NCBI GenBank assembly: GCA_029168955.1
Contig: JAPDOI010000131.1
Coordinates: 310,001 to 374,000 of the forward strand
Length of the DNA: 64,000 nucleotides
Direction of reading: 5' to 3'
Source: Aplectana chamaeleonis
Taxonomy: Eukaryota; Nematoda; Chromadorea; Rhabditida; Cosmocercidae
Made by a program: the position numbers and the translations under genes. Below, piece by piece: positions 55,704 to 64,000 of this stretch. Under the pieces are notes generated by a model, which was not told the origin of the DNA, ran no database searches, and saw nothing but the letters and a program-made list of their open reading frames with translations. The first letter of the stretch is position 1; every line of letters starts with the position of its first letter.

Positions 55704-56336
55704 TTACGAGCACATGTGGTTATTGTGAACGAAATGTTCAAAGCGAAGGATTTGCTCAGAATGAGAACAACGAATGAAGTGGACTTTCGAACACCCATCA
55801 AAATCACACAGGCCTACCAATTGAGGAGAGAAACAGTACTGAACGGGAGTTTCATGATACCCTGCCGCATACCATGAGTAAGCGAGAAAGTTCTTGAATC
55901 TTGGAGCACAAAATTGAAAGTACACAGGGGATACCAATCGAATGATTGGTTCACGTCAGTATACGGAATATTCCAAATCGTGGGCTTTGATGTGAGAAGT
56001 GATGCGCTTGTACATGGACTTAAATGGCAAGAAAAAGTACACGTCAAGAGGTTGAATTTGTGAAGTTGTTCCCGGTGGGATGTTCATCACTTACACATGT
56101 TCTCCTTGAGGCAAGGCGTCCTCAATAGCAGTATAGTCTTTGAACGAACTCCATGAGTCGACCAGGAGGAGCAGTTCCAACGGGACTTCTGGAGATCCAA
56201 CGCAGGTGTGCACCCAATCCAGCATCAAAAGTTCGTTCATCATATGGGTCTTATTGGCCTTTATTTCCAAATTTGGCGTTGTAAGATCTGTCTTGCCGGG
56301 GATTCTCCGTTCCTTTCCTAGCAACATCGGAATCAA
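55704..56336 (-). pseudogene. Tc5/pogo-type DDE transposase, C-terminal half, two stops
   Basis: One minus-strand frame reads LELLLLVDSWSSFKD (second catalytic Asp region), GEHV, stop, NIPPGTTSQIQPLDVYFFLP, KSMYKRITSHI, stop, then APRFKNFLAYSWYAAGY and a Cys/His-rich tail (CDFDGC, HFIRC, NNHMC). The P-P-G-T-T-S-x-x-Q-P-L-D stretch is characteristic of pogo/Tigger/Tc5 transposases. Stops are TAA just after GEHV (about 56,091) and TGA after SVY (about 55,955). The N-terminal DNA-binding part and the first Asp were not found. It explains the TNA duplications of the family. Confidence 0.75.
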
Positions 56337-57150
56337 ATTATTAAAACATCAATGCAGTTGTCTTCGTCTTCCTTGATGACGAGGCTATCGTACGTGACCT
56401 CACGAAGGATTCGAGTGAAACTTTCGATGACTCTCCGCTCAACACTTGAAGGAGTGCGTAGGGCTTCACACAGACCAAAGTCCTCCACCAGATAAGCTAA
56501 TACCAGCTGGGGGCAGAACATTACAAGAGAAATCGCTCGAGGAGTCAGGTTAGTGAGAGCGGGCGGACAACAATCAATACTGATTGGAAAATAACGGCCT
56601 CCAAAAAATATGGCTGATCTGACGCGAATGCCACAAACCCGTAATTTCTCAGAAAAAAGCTCTTTTTTTCGAAAACTACTGTAGGTTGTAGTAGCCAAAT
56701 TACCATATTTCTATCGTAAGATACAATAATCACCATGAGCATCAAAAAAGAACGTCATATTCGTGTTCAGCGCCCCAAACAACCCACCTATACCACGTTT
56801 GGGCAAAAAAAATTTTTTTCACCTTCGTCGCCTCACGCAGGCGGCAACTCTCTTACTTTTGGTTGTTCGAAAGTCGAAAAAACATTTTTGCTCTGAAATT
56901 GTCCAGGAGGGTTATTTGGAGTGCTGATCACGGATTTGAGATCTATTTTCTGTTTTTAGGAAGATTTCTGTAGGTTACGGCAGGTACAATGCTATTTTTC
57001 TATAAAAATCAATACAAAATGCTCATAATCTGTTCAGAGGAACGATTCGCAGCTACAGAGTAAAAACTCAAATTCTACGTCAAAAACTGATCCTAGTTAT
57101 GCATATATCATTTAGAATGGCCACGGCTTGTTATGATCCTTTCCTAGTTA

Positions 57151-57821
57151 AACGGTAGAAGGTAACGCAGAGTAAATCCACCACGCTGGAGAAAAGTGTG
57201 AGCCCAAACAGTTTAGCGATCATCGGCGTTCCTATCATGCTGTTGAAATTTGTATAAAAGGTGAATTCACCACGCTCGACTCGAATAAAAATGTAAACTT
57301 CCGGCGGCAGGTGTGGGCCCATACAGTATAGGGCCTTTTATCGTCCATCTTAGACTGTAATAGTATACCTATATAGTGATTGACGTACACTCGACTCAAA
57401 CAGTCGTCAACCCCTGAATTTTAATTTCATCTACATCTCGCTTGTTTGGATTTCTCTAGAGAGATTTTGCATTCAGTTTTGGCGTCTTTCAATATTGTAT
57501 GCCCTTTCGTGGCATATTTATTCTGTTGTGTGTGGTGCAGTTGAACAAGGTATTCGAAAAGGGATGAGTGACGGACCAGCAAAATGAGAAGTGAAAACCG
57601 ATGGGTCAAATCAATACAGTGTCGATTCCATTCCTTGAATTATCGTGAACGTCGGGGGTGTGTAGCAAGTCTGTTGGTACCTGCTCGTTGGTGCCCCTGC
57701 TTTTACTGAACCCAGCAGACGTTTGAGTGTACACAGGGAACGTTCGAGCGATATAGCGTGCACAACTATATCGCGAAAGTATCCCGCACATTGCATAATG
57801 GTGTCGCCGTCCGGCACAGTA
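57151..57821. other. No recognisable gene
   Basis: Spacer between the Tc5-like element and the second RTE copy. No motif or repeat I can support. Confidence 0.45.
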
Positions 57822-57866
57822 AGGCCTCTGATCCATAACACCTTAGGATCCGTACCTAGAGAGTTC

Positions 57867-59115
57867 ATGGAGTCTTTGGCCACAAGCCACTTTCGTCACC
57901 CTGAATTGCCGGTCATTGTCGAGTGATATCCAACAATCTGCGCTGTTCAATCTTCTGAGCTACTTCCATGCACCGTTTGCTGCTTTGCAGGAAACTCGCC
58001 TCAAAGATAGACCCGTCATCAACGTCGGAGAGTACGTCATCTACTGTGGTGATGCTGATGATAGGAGAGTGGGAGGCTGTGCGATAGCTGTAAGGAAGGA
58101 CTACAATGGTATGATCGAAAAATTCGGCTCAACGTCGTGTAGGAATGCATTTATGCGACTGCGGGATCACAGAGGATTCAATCTGTGGATAGTGAGTGCT
58201 CATGCGCCCACCGAAACCGCTGAAGACAATTCCAAGGATGCCTTCTACGAGGAACTCAATACGTTGCTAGCCAGGATATCTTGTCAACATGCTGCTGTCG
58301 TGGGAATCGACGCAAACGCGAAGATGGGACTTGATCAGGAATCCGAAGTACTCGGTAAATGGTTCTACCCAGTGGAGCAAACATCGGACATTGGCTACTG
58401 CCTTGTCGACTTGTGTGAACGCAGTGGTCTGATTATTGCATCGACGTTCAAGAGGAATCATCGCCGCCATCAGCTTACGTGGCAGGGACCAACCCAGCTA
58501 TCTCTGGAAGAGCAGCGGAAGCGGAAGATGACAACTTTGAAACTACAGCTCAACTATGTTCTGACGAGGAATATTCCAGTATCGGACATTCGAAGATCTA
58601 GAGCTGTGTGGGATGTCGCATTCGATCCGGATCACCGTCCAGTTCTGTTGAACTTCACTGTGAGGATTCATAAGAGGAAGCGAGGAGCTAAGCCTCTCCA
58701 GAGGATTGATATGATAAGTCTCAGGGATGAAGAATGCAGAAGGAAATTCCGACAACGCGTTTCTGTTCATATTGGAGTACGGACTAAGAAGAAACTCTGC
58801 GACGCGGACTCTTTCGTCAAGTGCATCCAGGACGCTTCGAAAGAGGCACTCCCGGTTGTACAGCTCAGGAAGAAGCTCGCCTACGTCTCAGAGGAAACAA
58901 CATCTACCTACAACAGAGTATGTGCTCTACGAACTGCAGGAAACTTCGTGGAGGAGAAGCGTCTGAGGAGGAAGTTGCGTCGGCAGCTTCAAAGTGACCG
59001 CGAACGAGAGTGGACGTGTAGAGCTAAGGAGTTCGAGAAGGCTTGGGAGGAGAATAACCCGTGGAAGGCCTACACGTTGTTACGACAGTATAGCGTGAAG
59101 ATGAAGAGATGTTCT
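57867..59115 (+). pseudogene. RTE endonuclease and linker, copy 2
   Basis: The ATG at 57,867 is followed by a two-base deletion relative to copy 1 (CCACTTTCG against CCACAGTTTCG), which breaks the start. From TLNCRSLSSD on, the endonuclease is open: QETRLKDRPV, SAHAPTETAED, GIDANAKMG, LTWQGP, QLNYVL and DPDHRPVLLNF. The linker continues to KMKRCS, where the inserted element begins. Confidence 0.85.
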
Positions 59116-62100
59116 CTCAGGCCGGGGTATTACCAGATATTTACCAGAGTTTTCCGAGCAATCACTGGTAAATCTGCAGTTACTGCCCGATTACGGAAAT
59201 TTTGCAAATTCACCTTGATCTCTGGTGTTGACATATTCTGCCAGATTACCAGAGAGTTACCACAATATTCCTCTGAAATTTATCGGACTCCTCCCGTAAT
59301 CTGTCAGAAAAATGGTGAATTCTGTCAGACCGAAAAATTCGGCCTTAACTTTTGAATTCGTGGTTTCGGGGTCCGTAAGGATGGCAGTTCAAAAAGGAGA
59401 CTGTTTCGAGATTCATAAAAAAGTGCCCGTCATGCGTGGGCGTGGCGTTGGAGTATGAATGGCCCTACGCCCGCGAGGCACGTGCGTGACGACCGTGCCG
59501 CAATGGCGGTGACGGCGGCAACGAATTTTTCATAATTTTTTTATTAACCCATCATCAATTTCATTATTTTTCGTTATAATTGATTCCAATTTCATTATTT
59601 TTCCTTATAATTGATATCCTCTGCTACCATTATGGGGTGAACGCGTGTTGATTTTGCTTCTTCGGCAAAGTTAAGGCCCACTTCAAACCGCTCCCCCATA
59701 GCGTCGTCGCTGGAGTATTAATAGTCTCCGCAAACGCGTGAAGCGCGTAGGAAGTTTCATACACGAACGCGACGCCCGCTCGCGACGCGCTAGCGTTGAG
59801 AAGTACGACTAGCGCCTCATGCGCACACATACACTTACACCAGCGCGCACCTGCGCTTTCGCGTGTTTTCGAATATACGCACGCAAATCCATGTCTACAC
59901 ACAAAAACACATGCGGATACAAACATACGCATGCACACACGAGCGCTAGTTTGGCTAAGCTCACAAAAGTGGGCGTGATTGCGTTTCCATGTACAAGTTT
60001 GCTTCTCTCTGCAACACTCAAATGAACTCTAACCGCAGGCGGCTTCACACCACCGTGGTGACATTTCCGCGGGAAAATTTTCGATTAATTTTTTTTGTAG
60101 CGCACCCCGCAATGCGAGAAGCGCGTTATATCTTTGACCCTCTTCAAGTTGGAAACCCTCAATGCTCACTTCAGACCTCACGGTTTCGTGAAGATCCATT
60201 TTATATTTTGTTTGTTTTTTTTTTCAATTTCAGCCAGATAGCGTTACGCACCCATAACATGCAGCGTCGCACCCATATTTCGTTCTCAATAACATCTCAA
60301 TAATGCTACCAAATTTACACTACAGATACCTTTCCGTTACACGATGAGATTGTGATCTGCTCAGCATGACCACCAAAATCACTCCTGGTTGAGGTGTGAT
60401 CAATACTCAGCTGACACGGAAACCACAGCTCGCCCAAGGAAACTACGTGCTTCTAGAGGACGCATTTCTCACCATTTCACTCTCATCCTTATCTAATATT
60501 TGAGCTTTTTTCAGCATGCGGTGGTTTGAATGAATGAGTTTTCCAAATACGACCCTGTGAAAGATTCTGAAAGGTTAACTACATGCAGACCACTGTCTTC
60601 CATCGAAGTCGATTGAAACTTTTATTCGAACACTCGAGTGAGTATTCGACTTTCGAAAACAATTAACATTGCTCACTTTCATGTGATTAAATTCTAATCG
60701 GTCGTGAACTGATTTGTAAAAATTTCAAAAATCGATGAGATTACTCTCACTAATGAATAAAAATATTCAAAGAACAGGAATTCTGATCTTCTGAGAGAGC
60801 GAATGTTCGGAGAAGACATCACTAGTTTTCCAAATGATTCTTACCTTCTCAGAGCCAAATAGTTTTAATTCCCTGGTTGACAGTTTTATAAGTGAGGTGT
60901 TCAGAACGCTAAATGCATATGCGAAAACAAGTTGTGTTGTAAGTATGTACCTCTTGATCATCTGTAGTGAACTGTGTAGTATGCCACGAGCTGCTGGTTT
61001 CAAGAAGTTATACGCCCAAGACAGTCGCTTTCCCTGCCTATTGTACTTTCCAAAACACGCCGTAATCTATCGAAAATCGTGAAACGGACGCTATAATAGT
61101 GTTGAGCTTCCAAATAAGACCTCCTGGGTAAAGCTAGCATGACAGCAGAATTTCGAAGTTTGCACAGAGTAATGGCGTCTTCTACTTTTACCTATTGTTG
61201 TTTGAGCGTCTATTTATACCAGTTCGCGCTGTGACTCGTTTTATTTGGGATGATAGAAGTTTTTCGTTAGGTTACGGTCTGTTTACGGTACTTCGGTCAA
61301 AGTCACAGAAATGACCTGAAACTTCTCTGTAGGAATGATTTGGGGTGGTGAACATGAATTTGACGTTAATTTGTCGGTTTTCGAACTAGAGGTATCATTT
61401 GTGGAGGAAAAGCTATATTTTTTGTATAGCATGACCTCTCTAGTAAACGAAAATGTCGAAACGGCCCATGAAAAACCTTCATCTGCAAAGAAATGTCAGC
61501 CTGAACACACTGTGAAATTGAATTCAAATTTTAGCGCCAAAATCATTTTGAAGTTTTTCTGCAATTGGAGACCTCTTAACTGTCATTTTCGAAGTTTTTT
61601 CCCATGTGGAATTTGTGCCGTAACTATTTTCATGTTTTTGACGGTCGTATTAACAATCTAGGAAACAGTGTAGATGACTGGTGAGAACTGGTGGCGGATC
61701 CTCATCTTTAACCCTTTCCAACCTCATAACCCTAAGTTTTTGACGAGCCAGAGTTTACTGGTGTGGTCTATCGGGCTCATTCATGGAACTGAACCTGAAA
61801 AATGGAATGTGGTTTTCAGCGCGAAGTTTCGCCAGGTTAACTACATCTTATCCACCGTAAACTACAGTAAACTTGAGACCATCGACAAACGGTCTCGAGA
61901 TTAGTGTTCAGCTCCCTTAATTATCCCAACATAGAAGTTGTGACTAAAATCCAGAAAATTTTCTGCAACACCGCCAAAATTTCCTGATGAAGGGCATTCT
62001 TACCTTGCCGCGAACCTTAAGAAAACGCGTAAACTTTCTTTAAAAGTGCTTCTAGGCAGCTGAAGGGGATATATTCGCATTCTACGTACAAAAATGGTTT

Positions 62101-62887
62101 TAGAAAAGCGGATTTCATTTAGAATGGCCAATCTGATCAAAAGGAGTTCCCTTGCGAGAGAATACATAATGTAAGCGCTGAATAATATATGAATAGAAAC
62201 AGCATAACTGCAATGGAATTACTCAAACGAAACTTGTGCAGCAAATGATCAAAAGACTTTGACTTGTGTGTTCCACTCACTCTCGCAATGGGATAGACGG
62301 ATACGAACAGTACTGATTGAAGAGAGTACGTTTCACAAGATTGCCAATGGGTTCCGGCAGAAAAAAAACGGCAGAATTACACAGGCGAAAATACTTCAGA
62401 TTTTCAAGAAAAATTATGTTGTTGAAATTCAAACATTTTGAAGCTCCTACGTCCGAATTTTGGCCATTCTGGAACCTTATACTGATAGATATTTGATGAA
62501 CTAGCAAAATTTTTAGAGGTCTGCTCCTTTTTCTTTCTGAGTGAGCACTGGAGAATTTTACCAGGTTACGCGAAGAGTCCGCCAGATTACGAGCGAGTTC
62601 TGCCACAATACGGGGAAAATCTGTCAGAGGAGGGCAACATCGTCCTGTAATCTGGCAGATTTTTCTGGTAATATGACAGATTTCTCTCGTAACCTGACAG
62701 AACTTTCCCGTATTTTCTAGTCCGTATACGGAAGAATTCTGTCAGATTACTTGAAAATTCTGCCAGATAACGAGGAAACTCTGTCCGAATGCGTGAGAAT
62801 TCTGTCAGAGGAGGGCAACATCCTTCCGTAATCTGACAGATTTTTTTCAAAATCTGGCAGAATTTTCCCGTAGTGGTCCGGCCTGAG
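59116..62887. mobile_element. Unclassified 3.77-kb TIR element inserted in the RTE copy
   Basis: Ends CTCAGGCCGG and CCGGCCTGAG are perfect 10-bp inverted repeats. Copy 1 gives the empty site: GTTCTCCTGTC at about 4,228, read here as GTTCT before and CTCCTGTCC after, a 2-bp CT duplication (3-bp CTC if the left end is set one base later). Both subterminal regions (59,130-59,340 and 62,550-62,870) are rich in CTGTCAGATTAC and its complement. No transposase was recognised. It contains a Tc5-like copy. Confidence 0.75.
60990..62154. mobile_element. Tc5-like element, copy A6 (left end unclear)
   Basis: The right terminus GGAGTTCCCTTG at 62,143-62,154 with AGAATGGCC and TTCTAGGCAGCTGA just inside matches the family. 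The interior has CGTAATCTATCG and family-like phrases (CATTTAGAATGGCC). The left terminus is decayed. It sits inside the 59,116-62,887 element. Confidence 0.5.
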
Positions 62888-64000
62888 CTCCTGTCCTGGA
62901 CACCACCATTGGAATTGCAGTTGGTGATGCGACGCTGCCATTATGGAAGGATTACTTCAGTTCACTACTGAATCGTCCATCGCCGTCAGTACCAGAGCTG
63001 CCGCATGTTCAGAGAGCACATTACGATGTCAGTGAGGAACGGCCGACTGAGGCTGAAGTTCCGAATTGTGTCCGGAAAATGAAGAATGGAAAGGCAGGTG
63101 GAGATGACAACATTACTGCTGAAATGCTAAAAGCTCTCCCTCCGTCTGGGATTCGTGAAATGACCAACACCATCCGTGCTATATGGATGAGCGAAAGGAT
63201 ACCCGACTCGTGGAGGCAGGCGAACATCGTACCTCTTCACAAGAAGTTATCCTTCGCGGAGCCCAAGAACTACAGGGGGATCTCTCTTCTGCGTGTAATG
63301 TACAAGGTTTTGGAACGTATCATTCTCGAGCGACTCATCAAACATCGCGAGGAAACGAACAGAGAGGAGCGAGCCGGTTTTCGACCTGGAAGATAGACCA
63401 TCGGCCAAGTGTTCGTCGTGAGAAGAGTAATTGAATCGAGGCAGCGATATTAAAAGCCATTACAGCTTGCTACTTTGGACTTTGAAGTCGCATTCGACTC
63501 TCCTCATCGTGATCGATTGCTCAACGCTCTGCGAGCCGATGGAGTCCCGGAAAAGTATGTTCGACTAATCGATGACATGAACAAAGGAACAACAACAGCA
63601 GTTTGTACGCCTGTCGGGTTTACGTCAGCTTTCTTGGTGAGAACAGAAGGCAAGGAGCTGTAGCAGAACCTTTTCTATTTAACTTTGCCGTCGATGAAAC
63701 CATGCGTAGAGTTGCAGAACAGTTTCCTGCGGACGTGATCCTAACACCATCACGACGCTCCCTTGTCGACCTGGAGTACGCCGATGACATTGTGTTATTC
63801 GCTGAAAACAATGCAAAACTGCAAAGAATTGTGAACCTCGTTTCGAAGTATGCCGCAGCCTATGGAGTTCGTCTTCGTCCGGACAAATGCAAGCAGATGT
63901 GGGTCTCTCAGAGGCCGTCAACGGGAGTTTGTGTGGACGGACAGCGTATCGAACTGGCGGACGCGAAGGAAGTTAAGTTGCGCGTCTACTTATCTGCTAT
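62888..64000 (+). pseudogene. RTE reverse transcriptase, copy 2 (partial)
   Basis: Resumes at CTCCTGTCC and encodes KAGGDDNITAEMLK, YRGISLLRVMYKVLERIIL, FRPGR, then TAG at 63,394-63,396 in place of Ser. The next motifs are DFEVAFDSPHRDRL and, after a shift near 63,655, LEYADDIVLF (YADD box, about 63,772). It is cut by the window end in the C-terminal part. Confidence 0.8.

Larger units (their letters stand above)
55149..57147 (-). mobile_element. Tc5-like DNA transposon with transposase remnant, copy A5
   Basis: The left end CAAGGGAAGAATCATTAGAA mirrors the right end (TTCCTAG, with CCACGGCTTGTTATGATCC inside) over about 150 bp. TTA flanks both sides (55,146-55,148 and 57,148-57,150). It is the only family member here with transposase-like coding sequence (minus strand, 55,704-56,336), so it is a decayed autonomous or semi-autonomous copy. 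A tRNA-like sequence lies near its left end. Confidence 0.8.
57822..64000 (+). mobile_element. RTE-clade retrotransposon, copy 2 (interrupted, runs off the window)
   Basis: Collinear with copy 1 from AAGGCCTCTG at 57,822, interrupted at 59,115/62,888 by a 3.77-kb TIR element, and continuing to the window end in the RT region. Near 63,963 about 130 bp present in copy 1 (5,309-5,440) are deleted. It lacks the two early stops of copy 1, so the two copies decayed independently. Confidence 0.85.

Noticed and set aside
57606..57883. Overlapping minus-strand open frames upstream of RTE copy 2
   Set aside because: No motif, and the region overlaps the start of the RTE homology; most likely chance frames.

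Overview
The window reads as a repeat-dense stretch of a nematode genome, probably a strongylid parasite such as a hookworm (an inference, no search was possible). The reasons are: a short 57-bp intron with GTATGT and TTTTCAG borders, an RTE-clade and CR1-like non-LTR retrotransposons, DNA transposons resembling Caenorhabditis Tc5 (TTA target duplications, CAAGGGAA ends), and AT-rich spacer. No bacterial features are present. Nearly everything I recognise is mobile or tandemly repeated DNA; only one candidate host gene is supported.

Layout. 2.9-6.0 kb: broken RTE-type element. 6.0-8.5 kb: MITE-like elements nested inside one another. 8.9-13.7 kb: a Tc5-like element and a 4.6-kb inverted duplication joining a CR1-like 3' end to a second Tc5-like copy; one arm has lost most of the reverse transcriptase. 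15.6-19.35 kb: two arrays of the same 21-bp minisatellite in opposite orientation around a short spacer. 19.7-20.25 kb: four 133-bp units carrying GC-rich hairpins. 20.9-24.85 kb: near full-length but frameshifted CR1-like element with a microsatellite tail. 25.9-26.7 and 29.0-29.6 kb: more Tc5-like copies.

30.1-41.6 kb: an 11-kb 21-bp minisatellite of about 520 units. On the minus strand it encodes a Ser/Thr/Pro (STTSTPT) mucin-like domain. It is entered in frame from a Cys-containing exon that starts at a TTTTTCAG acceptor, and it leaves through a 57-bp intron into a short last exon with an AATAAA signal about 100 bp beyond its stop. This is the best candidate gene, although several irregular units break the frame.

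43-57 kb: a GIY-YIG endonuclease relic, an element nest (a TTAAAGGC-ended element holding an 0.8-kb palindrome that is split by a 2.4-kb hAT-like element with a perfect 8-bp target duplication), three 0.3-kb hAT-like MITEs, and a 2.0-kb Tc5-like element with a dead DDE transposase. 57.8 kb to the end: a second RTE copy, split by a 3.77-kb terminal-inverted-repeat element that itself holds a Tc5-like copy. Paralogous empty sites within the window let several of these insertions be read directly.
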